Assembly: GCF_028553805.1 (NCBI RefSeq)
Contig: NZ_CP067140.1
Span: 930,001-994,000 of the forward strand
DNA length: 64,000 nt
Source: Paracoccus saliphilus
Lineage (GTDB): Bacteria > Pseudomonadota > Alphaproteobacteria > Rhodobacterales > Rhodobacteraceae
Direction: 5' to 3'
Shown here piece by piece: positions 33,297-42,409 of the stretch (position 1 is the stretch's first letter; each line of letters starts with the position of its first letter). Position numbers and translations under genes: made by a program. The notes beneath the pieces are model-generated. The model was not told the DNA's origin, made no database searches, and was given only the letters and a program-made list of their open reading frames with translations.

Positions 33297-35795
33297 TCAG
33301 CGGTCTCCATCCATGCCGCCCGCGTCGCTGCCTGTATCCGGAAGCCCATCGCCGTCTTCGGCCTCGTCAAAGGCAAGGCGCGGATCCGGTAGCCGTGTCT
33401 CGCCTTTCGATGGTTGCGGGGCAGGGGGCGCAGGTTGGGGTGTCTTGGCGGCCTCGCCTTGCAGCGCTTCGGGATTGCGCAGCCAGATATCGCGCTGTGC
33501 GAATGGAATCTCGAGACCTTCAGCGGCGAACCTCTCGGCAATCTGGTGACAGACCTCGGACGTGACGCCCAGCCCCGCGCCGACATCGGACAGGATCGCG
33601 CGAACCTCGAATTCAAGACTGTCGGCACCGAAGCCGCGGAACAGCACGAAGGGGGCCGGATCGATGGTGACGAGCGGCTGGTCCTCGATGATCTCTTGCA
33701 GGATTTGCTGAACCCTGCGGGTGTCGCTGCCATAGGCCACGCCGACCGGGATGATGATCCGCCCGGTCTGGTTGTTGCGGGTCCAGTTGATGACCGGTTG
33801 GCTGATCAGGTCGCTGTTCGGAACGATCACCTCGGTCTTGTCGAACGTCTCGACCTGGGTGGAGCGGACCGAGATGCGCTGCACGATGCCCTGCTGGCCC
33901 CCGGCTTGGATCCAGTCGCCGACGCTGATCGGACGCTCGATCAGCAGGATGATGCCCGAGACGAAATTCGACACGATGTTCTGGAGACCGAAACCGATCC
34001 CGACGGAGAGGGCGCCGGCGACGATGGCGAGCGAGCTGAGATCGATCCCGGCCGAGGTGATCGCCAGCAACGCGGCAAGGAAGATGCCGACATAGCCCAG
34101 GCCCGACACGACGGCATTTTGCCCGCCTGCATCCAGCTTGGTCTTGGGCAGAATGGTGTTGCGGAATGTTCCCTGCAAGCCACGGGTGGCCATGTAACCG
34201 ATGGTGAAAACGACCAGCAATGTCACCACGGTGCCGGGCGAGAGGTTGATTCCTCCGAAACTCACGCCTTGCTGGAAATTGGTCCAGAGCTCCGCAAGCT
34301 CGGCACCCCGTGCGCCCCAGATCACTAGGAAGAGCGGGAGGGCAAGAATGATGAGGCCGAAGCCGATCAGCATCGGGGTCAAGCCTTCGCGCGCGCCCTC
34401 TTCCCCGCGCTTGAGCATGCTGAAAACATCGGCGGCGAAATCCTTGAGCAGGATCAGCAGGCAGAAAAGCGCGAGGGTCAGGAGCCATGGCCAGAGCAGG
34501 CCATTCGCAAGATTGACGAAGCCCATTGCGCCAAGCGCCACGGTCACCACCGCCACGAGCCGGGAGAACCTGCCCATGACGGAGAGAATGCGATAGCGCG
34601 AGCCCTGTCCCGGCTCGATCCCGTCCCGGTTCAGTTTTCGTAACGCGTTACCCAATCGGAACAGCGCCAGGCTGGTGAGCGCGATCAGGACGAAATGCCA
34701 GACCGAGATCGCGGCGTCAGAGAATTCCAGCGGCACGCGGTTCGGCTTGTCGCCGACACGTTCATAGATGCCTGACAGGGGCAGGACGGCGCTGGACAGC
34801 AGGTGATGGATCGCGAAAAGTGCCGCCAGCGCATTCGTCATTCGCCGCGCGGAACCTTGGGCCTTCTGCTCCATGCGCAGGGTTTCATAGGCGACCATAT
34901 GCGCCGGGAAAAGTTGCCTGGACAGCCAGTGGCCACTGAACAGGATCAGGCCGGCGATTGGCAGCGCGTCCCAGAAGGGTTGGGTCCATTCTCCCGGCAA
35001 TCCGCTGGCCTTGATGGCGCTGACCAGCAGGAACAGCCCCGCGACGGGCAATGCGATCTGCCCGAGCGATACGGCAAAGGCGACGACCGCCCGCGAATAT
35101 TCCGACGCATGGGCCGACAGGCGGGAAGGCAGTCCGTTCACCCAACGCCGCCCAATCGTGAGCAACAGGATCGCGGCAACAAGGTAACCTGCGACATGAG
35201 GAAAATAGGGCCGCATCTTCGACCAGATCCCCTTGTCGGTGCTTCGCTCTCCGGCCTCTTCCGCGATCCCGGCGACCAGCTTTGCCCCATCCGTGAGGGC
35301 GTGGGGCCAGCTTGACGGCATGAGCGGCGACGGTGAAAGCTGCGCTAGAACCGTTGCCTGACGCTCGGCCGCGATCTCGTCGATACGTTTGATGATGGAA
35401 TCCGCGCGGCTGAAAGCCTCCACGGCCTGCAGGCGAGGGGCTTGCAGGGTCGACAGTTTCTTGTTCAGCTCGGCCCGGCGGCTGGCGATCTCTTCGTCCT
35501 CGGTCTCGCCCTCGGCGGGAGCGGGGCCGATGGCCTCGATCTGATCCCTGACGGTCGCGATCTCTCCGCTATTGGCGTTCTGGGCCTTTTGCAGCCTTCC
35601 GCGCCATTCGACGATCCTGCCGCGCATCTCGGAAAGTTCGTCATTGGTGGCCTCGGCATTGGCATTCAGCGTCTCGGCCTGCGAGGCGACATTCTCCCAG
35701 GCCTGATAGTCGATTCCATTGTCCTCCTGCGCGGCAAGAGGTTGGGCGATGACGAGCAGAACAGTCAGCAGGACGGCCAGGGACGCGCGTAGCAT
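33297..35795 (-). CDS. Large MscS-family mechanosensitive channel with DUF3772 domain
   Basis: An 832-residue inner-membrane protein. A signal peptide is followed by a periplasmic coiled region (about 30-180, DUF3772 type), around ten transmembrane segments, and a C-terminal MscS module. The MscS pore helix and beta domain are seen in VGIGFGLQNIVSNFVSGIIL and VGDWIQAGGQQGIVQRI, then EVIVPNSDLISQPVINWTR. A Pro-rich tail ends the protein. Such channels release solutes on hypo-osmotic shock. It sits six bases downstream of cysK on the same strand. Confidence 0.88.
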   Translation of the reverse strand: MLRASLAVLLTVLLVIAQPLAAQEDNGIDYQAWENVASQAETLNANAEATNDELSEMRGRIVEWRGRLQKAQNANSGEIATVRDQIEAIGPAPAEGETEDEEIASRRAELNKKLSTLQAPRLQAVEAFSRADSIIKRIDEIAAERQATVLAQLSPSPLMPSSWPHALTDGAKLVAGIAEEAGERSTDKGIWSKMRPYFPHVAGYLVAAILLLTIGRRWVNGLPSRLSAHASEYSRAVVAFAVSLGQIALPVAGLFLLVSAIKASGLPGEWTQPFWDALPIAGLILFSGHWLSRQLFPAHMVAYETLRMEQKAQGSARRMTNALAALFAIHHLLSSAVLPLSGIYERVGDKPNRVPLEFSDAAISVWHFVLIALTSLALFRLGNALRKLNRDGIEPGQGSRYRILSVMGRFSRLVAVVTVALGAMGFVNLANGLLWPWLLTLALFCLLILLKDFAADVFSMLKRGEEGAREGLTPMLIGFGLIILALPLFLVIWGARGAELAELWTNFQQGVSFGGINLSPGTVVTLLVVFTIGYMATRGLQGTFRNTILPKTKLDAGGQNAVVSGLGYVGIFLAALLAITSAGIDLSSLAIVAGALSVGIGFGLQNIVSNFVSGIILLIERPISVGDWIQAGGQQGIVQRISVRSTQVETFDKTEVIVPNSDLISQPVINWTRNNQTGRIIIPVGVAYGSDTRRVQQILQEIIEDQPLVTIDPAPFVLFRGFGADSLEFEVRAILSDVGAGLGVTSEVCHQIAERFAAEGLEIPFAQRDIWLRNPEALQGEAAKTPQPAPPAPQPSKGETRLPDPRLAFDEAEDGDGLPDTGSDAGGMDGDR

Positions 35796-35801
35796 ACGGT
35801 A

Positions 35802-36833
35802 TCAGTCCTCGAATACTTCAGGCAGGTCGGGAGTTTCCCGCGTCATCCAACCGGGCACGGGCAGTCCCTTGGCACGCAGGAAATCCGGGTTGAACAGCTT
35901 GGTCTGGTAGCGGTTGCCGTAATCGCACAGGGCAGTGACGATGGTATGTCCCGGTCCCATCTCGCGTGCCATGCGGATCGCCCCCGCGACATTGATGCCG
36001 GTGGAGCCGCCAAGGCACAGCCCTTCATATTCGAGCAGGTCGAACACGATCGGCAGGGCTTCGCTGTCCGGAACACGCCAGCTGAAATCGGGGGTGAAGC
36101 CTTCCAGGTTGGCGGTGATGCGGCCTTGCCCTATGCCTTCGGTGATCGAACTGCCAGGGCTGTCGAACTCACCGGTGGTATAGAAGGCGTGCAGCGCCGC
36201 CCCCTCGGGATCGGCCAGCCCGATCTTGACGCCCTTTGGTTGCAGCGCCAGCGCCACCCCGGCCAATGTCCCGCCCGAGCCCACGGCGCAGGTGAAACCA
36301 TCCACCTTGCCCCCCGTCTGTTCCCAGATCTCGGGGCCGGTGGTTTCGACATGGGCCTGCCGGTTGGCCACATTGTCGAACTGGTTGGCCCAGATCGCGC
36401 CATTCGGTTCGGTCTTTGCCAGTTCCTCGGCCAGGCGTCCGGAATAGCGGACGTAATTGTTCGGGTTCTTGTAGGGTGCCGCCGGCACCTCGACCAGCGT
36501 GGCGCCGGCCAGCCGCAGCATGTCCTTCTTTTCCTGGCTTTGCGTCTCGGGGATCACGATGACCGAGCGAAAGCCCATCGAGGCCCCGACCAGCGCCAGC
36601 CCGATGCCGGTATTGCCCGCAGTGCCCTCGACGATGGTGCCGCCGGGGCTCAACTCGCCGCGGGCAATGGCGTCGCGGATGATGAACAGCGCGGCACGGT
36701 CCTTGACCGACTGGCCCGGATTCATGAACTCGGCCTTGCCAAGTATCTCGCAGCCGGTTTCCTCGCTGGCCCGGTTCAGCCGGATCAGGGGCGTGTTGCC
36801 GATCGCATCGGACAGATCAGAGAAGATTCGCAT
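35802..36833 (-). CDS. cysK: Cysteine synthase A (O-acetylserine sulfhydrylase)
   Basis: A 343-residue PLP enzyme making cysteine from O-acetylserine and sulfide. The cofactor lysine is Lys44 in PGQSVKDRAA; EGTAGNTGIGLA and GSGGTLAG are the substrate and phosphate-binding loops. Starts at 36866 and 36833 are both possible; the latter gives MRIFSDLSDAIGNTPLI as in relatives. In R. sphaeroides cysK neighbours trgB in a tellurite-resistance locus, as here. Confidence 0.92.
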   Translation of the reverse strand: MRIFSDLSDAIGNTPLIRLNRASEETGCEILGKAEFMNPGQSVKDRAALFIIRDAIARGELSPGGTIVEGTAGNTGIGLALVGASMGFRSVIVIPETQSQEKKDMLRLAGATLVEVPAAPYKNPNNYVRYSGRLAEELAKTEPNGAIWANQFDNVANRQAHVETTGPEIWEQTGGKVDGFTCAVGSGGTLAGVALALQPKGVKIGLADPEGAALHAFYTTGEFDSPGSSITEGIGQGRITANLEGFTPDFSWRVPDSEALPIVFDLLEYEGLCLGGSTGINVAGAIRMAREMGPGHTIVTALCDYGNRYQTKLFNPDFLRAKGLPVPGWMTRETPDLPEVFED

Positions 36834-36926
36834 GGGGTCCGGCCTTCTTGCGGGTGATTGGAGCATCTCGAATACCTACACATGGCGAGCCATCCGGGGC
36901 AACCCCGCCGCGACAGGCGGGGCGCA

Positions 36927-38015
36927 TCAAACCGGCACCAGTTCTTTCCGGATGGTTGCGGCCTGGCCTTCCAGCCACAGGGTCAACATTGCCAGCGGGC
37001 CGTTGGTGATTTGTCCGGCCAGCACCATGCTGGTCAACTTGCCGCGTTCCAGCAGATGGCCACGAATATCCTCTGCCTCGCCATCCAGCCCGTGCACGCC
37101 CGCACTGCCATCCGGCAGATCGGCGATGGCGAGGAACTGATACAGGAACTCGGCAAGCGCGCCGGGGCTTGGATAATGATGAATCGCGGGGATCAGCCGG
37201 GTCAGGCGCAGATCGGCCTCCTCCAGCGCCTCGCGCCTTGCGGCTTCCTCGACGGTTTCCCCCGCATCGACTCGTCCGGCAATAGGCTCGAGCAGCCAGG
37301 GTTGCGGATCACGGCGCATGGCCGGAACCAGGCGGAACTGTTCAATCACCAGCACGCGGTCGCGGATGGGATCCCAGGGCAGGATGGCCACGGCATCGCC
37401 CGCGACAAAGCCTTCGCGCTTGATCTCGGGAGTGAAACCGCCCGCATGGGTGCGATGCGACAGCCGCCATTCGTCGACTGCGAAATAGCCCGCATAGGTC
37501 TGGCGCCGCGCATGAAGCCGGATGTCCGAGGCGTCGCGGGGCGCGACCACATCGCCGCCCGAGACCGGGGCCGAGGCCGCCCGCAACTGGCTGTCCGCCC
37601 AGATGCCGATCATGGGTAGGCGGCGCGCGACCTGTTCCGGGGGGCGGTCGCTTGCCTCATCAAGAATGATCCGGGCGATGGCGGTGGCGAGTTCGGGTAA
37701 CCAGCCGGAAACCGACCATTCCGCCCCGGCTTCATCGGGCCGCGGTTGAACTCCGAGCAACGTGCCGCCCTCATGTGCGATCATCGGCAGATCCATCACC
37801 GCGGCATAGCGTTGAAGTTCCGGTGTCATCGCCACCCGCAACGCTTCCAGCGGCTCGCGCCCCTCGACAAGTTGCGGCCAGTCCCCGGCCTCGATGCCAG
37901 CACGTGAACCGCCAAACAGTTGCCCCGAAATTATTGCCCTTGTACCGGACACGCCAAGGACATCGCATAGCGCAGGATGCGCCAGCGGACCCACCAACAG
38001 GATTTCGTCACTCAC
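36927..38015 (-). CDS. Nudix hydrolase, TrgB-like
   Basis: A 362-residue two-part protein. The N-terminal 150 residues resemble a gamma-glutamylcyclotransferase-like module (LLVGPLAHPALCDVLGV). The C-terminal part carries a Nudix box, residues 247-269 (GRVDAGETVEEAARREALEE), with Ala in place of the late Gly. ADP-ribose pyrophosphatase activity is likely. The fusion and its proximity to cysK match TrgB of the R. sphaeroides tellurite-resistance locus. It overlaps the DUF2059 gene upstream by four bases. Confidence 0.8.
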   Translation of the reverse strand: MSDEILLVGPLAHPALCDVLGVSGTRAIISGQLFGGSRAGIEAGDWPQLVEGREPLEALRVAMTPELQRYAAVMDLPMIAHEGGTLLGVQPRPDEAGAEWSVSGWLPELATAIARIILDEASDRPPEQVARRLPMIGIWADSQLRAASAPVSGGDVVAPRDASDIRLHARRQTYAGYFAVDEWRLSHRTHAGGFTPEIKREGFVAGDAVAILPWDPIRDRVLVIEQFRLVPAMRRDPQPWLLEPIAGRVDAGETVEEAARREALEEADLRLTRLIPAIHHYPSPGALAEFLYQFLAIADLPDGSAGVHGLDGEAEDIRGHLLERGKLTSMVLAGQITNGPLAMLTLWLEGQAATIRKELVPV

Positions 38016-38884
38016 AATTTGCGTCCTTCGATCTGACCGGCTGCGGCAAGCCCCATATCATGTGAAGTCTGCGCGAACAGCTCGTCGAAGCCGGCAAACA
38101 GAACCTGTGCCAGGGTCCGGCCGGCCGGGGAGGCCGAAAATTCGATATAGCGTTCGAGTTCGGCTTCGTTGAGTGGTGAATAGGCGAGAAACAGATAGGC
38201 CTCCATCCAGCCGAGCGTCTCGGCCCGGATCAGCGGCTCCTGAGCCCAAGCATCTGACAACATCTGTGCATCCGTCATCGGCGTCAGATAGCCCCCGCCT
38301 TCGTCGAAGCCGCGGGAAAAGGCCAGTGCGGCATTCATGCCGCCGGCGACATTCGGCCCGACCAGATCGGCCTCGTCGATTAGCCGCCCGATCTGCTCGA
38401 CACGCGGGAAGCCGTGACTGGCCGCCTTGGCAAAACGAGCCTTCGCCTCGGCTTCGGCATCTTTGTCGAGCATCACCTGCCGCGCAGAAGTTTCCAATCC
38501 GACCAGGCTTTGTCCAAGCGAGGTTTCGTAGAAGGCCAGTGCCTCGTCGATCAGTGCCGGAGATTCTTCCGTCACCGCTTCTTGCAGCCCTTGGCGGAAA
38601 AGCCCTTCGAGCCGTCCTGTCTCATGGATGCGCGCAACGATATCGATCCAGCGGCCATCGCCACCGTGCTCGAACAGGCTTCCCTGCATGGCCTCGGCTT
38701 CGGCCAGCGCCTCGTCACGCATGATCGGCATCAGATCGCCGAGGCGCAGTACTTGCCACAAGCGCTCCTCGAGGTCTTGTGCTTCGGTCGCAGCAGGCGT
38801 TTCGGTGGTCTGGGCCAAACCGGGCAGGCCGACAGCAAGTCCGACGGCAAGGCAGATCAATCGCAGCATTGGCGGGTCTTTCAT
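38012..38884 (-). CDS. Secreted DUF2059 family protein
   Basis: A 290-residue protein with a signal peptide (LRLICLAVGLAVGLPGLA) and a helical C-terminal DUF2059-like region (FYETSLGQSLVGLE ... YIEFSASPAGRTLAQVLF). Start 38884 is favoured by AGGA five bases upstream, rather than the ATG at 38869. The role is unknown; location is probably periplasmic. It is coupled to the Nudix gene by an ATGA overlap. Confidence 0.7.
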   Translation of the reverse strand: MKDPPMLRLICLAVGLAVGLPGLAQTTETPAATEAQDLEERLWQVLRLGDLMPIMRDEALAEAEAMQGSLFEHGGDGRWIDIVARIHETGRLEGLFRQGLQEAVTEESPALIDEALAFYETSLGQSLVGLETSARQVMLDKDAEAEAKARFAKAASHGFPRVEQIGRLIDEADLVGPNVAGGMNAALAFSRGFDEGGGYLTPMTDAQMLSDAWAQEPLIRAETLGWMEAYLFLAYSPLNEAELERYIEFSASPAGRTLAQVLFAGFDELFAQTSHDMGLAAAGQIEGRKL

Positions 38885-38967
38885 GGTTCCTGCGGGATTT
38901 TTTCTATGAAACCCCCTTGCGCTTCAACCCCTAGCCTTCTAAATCCCCGCCTCACCACACCAAGCGC

Positions 38968-39057
38968 GGAGAGGTGCCGGAGTGGTCGAACGGGGCGGTC
39001 TCGAAAACCGTTGAGCCTTCACGGGTTCCGTGGGTTCGAATCCCACCCTCTCCGCCA
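38968..39057 (+). tRNA. tRNA-Ser(CGA)
   Basis: A class II tRNA of 90 nt including an encoded CCA. The acceptor stem pairs GGAGAGG (38968-38974) with CCTCTCC (39047-39053); the T arm is GTGGGTTCGAATCCCAC. The anticodon loop CTCGAAA gives anticodon CGA (39002-39004), reading UCG. A long variable arm confirms Ser. Confidence 0.97.
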
Positions 39058-39414
39058 TTTATCATTGATTATAAACGTAAATATTGGCAATCAGCAGTCG
39101 CATTCGCCGTTGCGTCCGCTGTTGAAGTTACGCTTGGTTCAACCGTTGCCTCTACTGCGCCGCTTTCTGGTATTCCTCACCTGACACAGCGACAAAACCC
39201 GATAGAATCGCACTAAAGGTGATACTGGCCTTCCTGCGAATCTGGCCAAGGGGTGCGCGAGGTTCATGAACCCGGGAATTGGCTGGTAAACTCAAAGGGT
39301 GAGTAAGTTTACTATAGAGAACGAGCGTTCGTATCGGACCTGAGACCAGAACGCGGAGCACTGTGAAGCTGCACCGCGTCCTGCCCTTTTGGTAACGGCG
39401 GGCGAATTGTTAAG

Positions 39415-39519
39415 TCAGTCCCGCTTTCCTTCGACGTGCCGTTGCGCCTCGTCGTCGAGCTTGGGTTTGCAGATGCCTTGGGGCGCGGAGACACCTAGAG
39501 TCTGGCAATTCTTCGTCAT
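39415..39519 (-). CDS. Possible 34-residue ORF
   Basis: MTKNCQTLGVSAPQG... has two cysteines and a charged C-terminus (EAQRHVEGKRD). An AAGGAG sequence lies seven bases before the ATG at 39519; a second ATG at 39525 is too close to it. I recognise no family. It could be a real small protein or a fragment of decayed DNA. Confidence 0.35.
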   Translation of the reverse strand: MTKNCQTLGVSAPQGICKPKLDDEAQRHVEGKRD

Positions 39520-39625
39520 TGTCATTCTCCTTGATGAAAGTCTTCAATATCACGGGTGCGTGAATGGAATGTGACATTGCCCGCTTCTTGCACCCAAGTC
39601 TAGCTGCACAGCTGAATTAATTTCA

Positions 39626-39760
39626 GGCGGCAACCATGGCGAGGTTGGCGCCGCTGCATCATGGGCGAATGCAGGTAATTCGATTGCAGGTCGGTCAGGC
39701 ACAGGAAGACTGGACATTGCCGATGGTAGCGTGACGATGACAGAACATCACGGGATCTAA
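39626..39760 (+). pseudogene. Possible autotransporter passenger-repeat remnant
   Basis: The frame reads GGNHGEVGAAASWANAG then NSIAGRSGTGRLDIADGSVT. The pattern SW-N-G-x-G-x-SGTG-L-I-DG-V is typical of autotransporter passenger repeats. The frame is open only from 39575 to the TAA at 39760, has no start codon or ribosome-binding site, and the rest of such a large gene is missing. It looks like a relic. Confidence 0.4.
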
Positions 39761-39812
39761 CGGCTTCACCGCCGCCGGTGTGCCTGCCGCCTCGCTCCTC
39801 GACAGGATGGAA

Positions 39813-40679
39813 TCAGAAACGCAGGGATATTCGTGCTGCCTCTCTGATCGCCCGGGTGAGCGGCTCGAGGGCGTCGGTCGAGATGCGGGCGATCTGCCAG
39901 TAAAGCGGGACATCCAGTGGCCGTTCCGGGGCGAGATCGATCAGGCGGCCCATAGTGAGGTCCTCGGCAATCATCGCTTCGGGATTCATGCCCCAGCCAA
40001 GGCCAAGCCGGGTCGCTTCGGCGAAAGCCTGCGATGACGGGATGCGCTGAAGGGGCTGGGCGATGCGGCGGCCGGTCATTTGCCTGATCCAGCGGTCCTG
40101 CAGGCCATCCTTGCTGTTGAAATTGAGCGCCGGAGCGCAAGAGAGGCTGCCCGCGTCGGGGCCATCGGGGAAATGACGCTCAGCGAATTCCGGGGTGGCC
40201 GTGGCGCGATAGCGCATGCGGCCGAGCGGGATGCTGTCGCAGCCGGTGATCGGGCGGCTATCGCTGGTCAGCGCGGCCGCCACCTGACCGTTTCGCAGCA
40301 AATCCAGCGCGTGATCCTGATCGTCGATGACCAGATCGATCAGCCCCGGGGCTGCGGTCAGCGGCGTCATCGCCCAGGTGGCGAGGCTGTCGGCATTCAT
40401 GGCAATGCGGATGACGGGCGGCTGTGCGGGATGGAATCCACCCGTGAGCGTGCTTTCCAATAGCCGCACCTGATCGAGATGGGCGGCGAGCCGCAATCCG
40501 GCCTCGGTTCCCCGAACGGGTGGGCCCCGGTCGATCAGGACAGCGCCGCTTCGGTCTTCCAGGCCGCGGATGCGTTGCGAGATCGCCGAGGGCGTGATCG
40601 CCAGCGCATGGGCGGCGGCCTCGAAAGAGCCACGGCGGATTATTTCGGCGAGTGCCCGAAGGGCGGGATAGTCCAGCAT
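39813..40679 (-). CDS. argP: LysR-family regulator ArgP
   Basis: A 288-residue regulator. The N-terminal HTH LAEIIRRGSFEAAAHALAIT and SAISQRIRGLEDRSG are typical of ArgP/LysG. The start at 40679 gives MLDYPALRAL as in that group. It is divergent from an ArgO/LysE exporter, the usual regulated target, and would sense arginine or lysine. An AT-rich 82-base spacer separates the genes and includes inverted-type T-rich/A-rich stretches suitable for LysR binding. Confidence 0.88.
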   Translation of the reverse strand: MLDYPALRALAEIIRRGSFEAAAHALAITPSAISQRIRGLEDRSGAVLIDRGPPVRGTEAGLRLAAHLDQVRLLESTLTGGFHPAQPPVIRIAMNADSLATWAMTPLTAAPGLIDLVIDDQDHALDLLRNGQVAAALTSDSRPITGCDSIPLGRMRYRATATPEFAERHFPDGPDAGSLSCAPALNFNSKDGLQDRWIRQMTGRRIAQPLQRIPSSQAFAEATRLGLGWGMNPEAMIAEDLTMGRLIDLAPERPLDVPLYWQIARISTDALEPLTRAIREAARISLRF

Positions 40680-40761
40680 TAGGAAAACTTTATCAGCGTA
40701 AGTTATATTCATTTTACTTAAACTACGTCGATCGGCATGAGCAAGTCCGAAGGAGCTTGCC

Positions 40762-41355
40762 ATGATGTCTTACCTCGCAGGTCTGGGAACCGGATTGTCG
40801 TTGATCCTCGCAATCGGAGCCCAGAACGCTTTCGTGCTGAAACAGGGGCTGATGCGGCAGCATGTGCTGGCGGTGAGCCTATTTTGCGCGATATCGGACG
40901 CGATCCTGATAGCGGTGGGCGTCAGCGGCATGGCGGTGGCGGGCGCGCGCCTGCCGTGGTTGATCGAGGCGATGCGGTGGGGTGGGGTCGTTTTCCTGCT
41001 GTGGTACGGGTTGCGGTCATTCCGGGCGGCGCTTGCCGGAGGGGAGACCCTGCGGCCCGAGGGGCGCAGCAACGGATTGGCGACGACTTTGGCGGCAATC
41101 GCGGCGCTGACATGGCTCAACCCCCATGTCTGGCTGGACACGGTGGTGCTTCTCGGGGCGGTTTCGGCGCAATGGCCAGACCGTTTGGGATTCGCCGCCG
41201 GAGCAATCACCGGGTCGTTCCTGTTCTTCTTTGCCCTGGGCTATGGTGCGCGGCTACTGGCGCCGGTGTTCGCGCGCCCCCGGGCATGGCAATGGCTGGA
41301 GGCGGGCGTCGGCTGCGTGATGTGGGCCATTGCACTTAGGTTGGTGATCGGCTGA
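40762..41355 (+). CDS. argO: LysE/ArgO family amino acid exporter
   Basis: A 197-residue inner-membrane exporter with about six transmembrane helices. The N-terminal LSLILAIGAQNAFVLKQGL and TWLNPHVWLDTVVLLG are the LysE/ArgO signatures. AAGGAG lies six bases before the ATG at 40762. Divergent ArgP supports a role in exporting arginine, lysine or analogues. Confidence 0.92.
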   Translation: MMSYLAGLGTGLSLILAIGAQNAFVLKQGLMRQHVLAVSLFCAISDAILIAVGVSGMAVAGARLPWLIEAMRWGGVVFLLWYGLRSFRAALAGGETLRPEGRSNGLATTLAAIAALTWLNPHVWLDTVVLLGAVSAQWPDRLGFAAGAITGSFLFFFALGYGARLLAPVFARPRAWQWLEAGVGCVMWAIALRLVIG

Positions 41356-41396
41356 GAGGCCTTGCAACCATCCCCGAAAGCGTGTGATTGCACCAT

Positions 41397-42305
41397 ATGC
41401 AAATTGATCTTGATACGCGCCGGGATCTGATCGGCATCGGCTGGATGCTGGTGACAGGTCTGTGTTTCGTGGCTGTCAACGGTATCGTGCGTGGGCTGGA
41501 CGGGGCCTTGCCCGCTCCACAGGCGGCCTTCATCCGTTTTCTTTTCGGGTCGATCTTTCTTCTGCCGATGACCTGGCCCGCCATTCGTCGAGGCTTTCCC
41601 GCGCCTGTCTGGCGGTTATTCGCGTTACGCGGGGTGCTGCATGTGGTGGCGGTGATCGGCTGGTTTTACGCGATGTCGCGGATCACCGTGGCAGAAGTGA
41701 CCGCCATCGGCTTCCTCAATCCGATCATGGTCACGGTGGGAGCGGCGCTGTTCCTTGGCGAAAAGCTGGCGGCGCGGCGGATTGCTGCGGTTTGCGTCGC
41801 ACTGCTCGGTGCGCTGATCGTGTTGCGACCGGGGATACGCGAACTCGATCCCGGCCATCTGTCGCAACTTGGGGCGGCTGTGGCGTTCGGCGTGTCCTAC
41901 CTGCTGGCCAAGCAATTGACCGACAAGGTGCCGCCTGCGGTCGTTGTGGCGATGATGTCGCTGACAGTCTCTGTCGGCCTGGCGCCGCTGGCCTATGCGG
42001 TCTGGGTGCCGACGAGCATCGCGCAGATCGGCTGGCTCGGGCTGGTCGCGGTATTCGCGACATTGGGGCATTATACCATGACCCGCGCCTTCTCGGCCGC
42101 GCCTCTGACGGTGACGCAGCCGGTGACATTCCTGCAGCTCATCTGGGCCAGCATGCTGGGGGTGTTCATTTTCCACGAACCGCTTGATGGCTGGGTCATG
42201 CTGGGCGGCGGGCTGATGATCGGTGCGATCAGCTATATCACATGGCGCGAGGCCCGGAAGCGGGTGGAGACAAAGACTCCGCCTGTCAACGCGACCAAGG
42301 CATAA
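41397..42305 (+). CDS. EamA/DMT superfamily transporter
   Basis: A 302-residue protein with ten hydrophobic segments in two EamA repeats: FIRFLFGSIFLLPMTW, then AEVTAIGFLNPIMVTVGAALFLGEKL in the first half, and LTVTQPVTFLQLIWASMLG in the second. Substrate is unknown. ATG 41397 was used; TTG at 41388 is also open. No strong ribosome-binding site is seen. It lies 41 bases after argO and may be co-transcribed with it. Confidence 0.85.
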   Translation: MQIDLDTRRDLIGIGWMLVTGLCFVAVNGIVRGLDGALPAPQAAFIRFLFGSIFLLPMTWPAIRRGFPAPVWRLFALRGVLHVVAVIGWFYAMSRITVAEVTAIGFLNPIMVTVGAALFLGEKLAARRIAAVCVALLGALIVLRPGIRELDPGHLSQLGAAVAFGVSYLLAKQLTDKVPPAVVVAMMSLTVSVGLAPLAYAVWVPTSIAQIGWLGLVAVFATLGHYTMTRAFSAAPLTVTQPVTFLQLIWASMLGVFIFHEPLDGWVMLGGGLMIGAISYITWREARKRVETKTPPVNATKA

Positions 42306-42366
42306 CGCGTTCGCCTGCGCGTGCTGCAGGCATGTCCGGGCGATGTTTCGACGAAAAACCAGGGCA

Positions 42367-42390
42367 GGCCGGGGCGGATCAGCCCCGGCC
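42367..42390. terminator. Hairpin between convergent DMT gene and dctD
   Basis: A perfect 9-bp stem (GGCCGGGGC with GCCCCGGCC) and a six-base loop. On the minus strand it is followed by a T-rich stretch about ten bases on. It probably insulates the convergent genes. Confidence 0.6.
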
Positions 42391-42409
42391 ATTCAATCAA
42401 CTGAAGCCG

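Larger units (their letters stand above)
39058..39812. other. Scar region downstream of tRNA-Ser
   Basis: This 755-base stretch has no intact gene. It begins AT-rich right after the tRNA and contains a 34-codon ORF with a good ribosome-binding site and a short reading frame resembling an autotransporter repeat. No copy of the tRNA 3' end was found, so an att site is not shown. Confidence 0.5.

Noticed and set aside
38968..39812. Active integrated island with attL/attR at tRNA-Ser
   Set aside because: No integrase gene and no repeat of the tRNA 3' end were found in the window.
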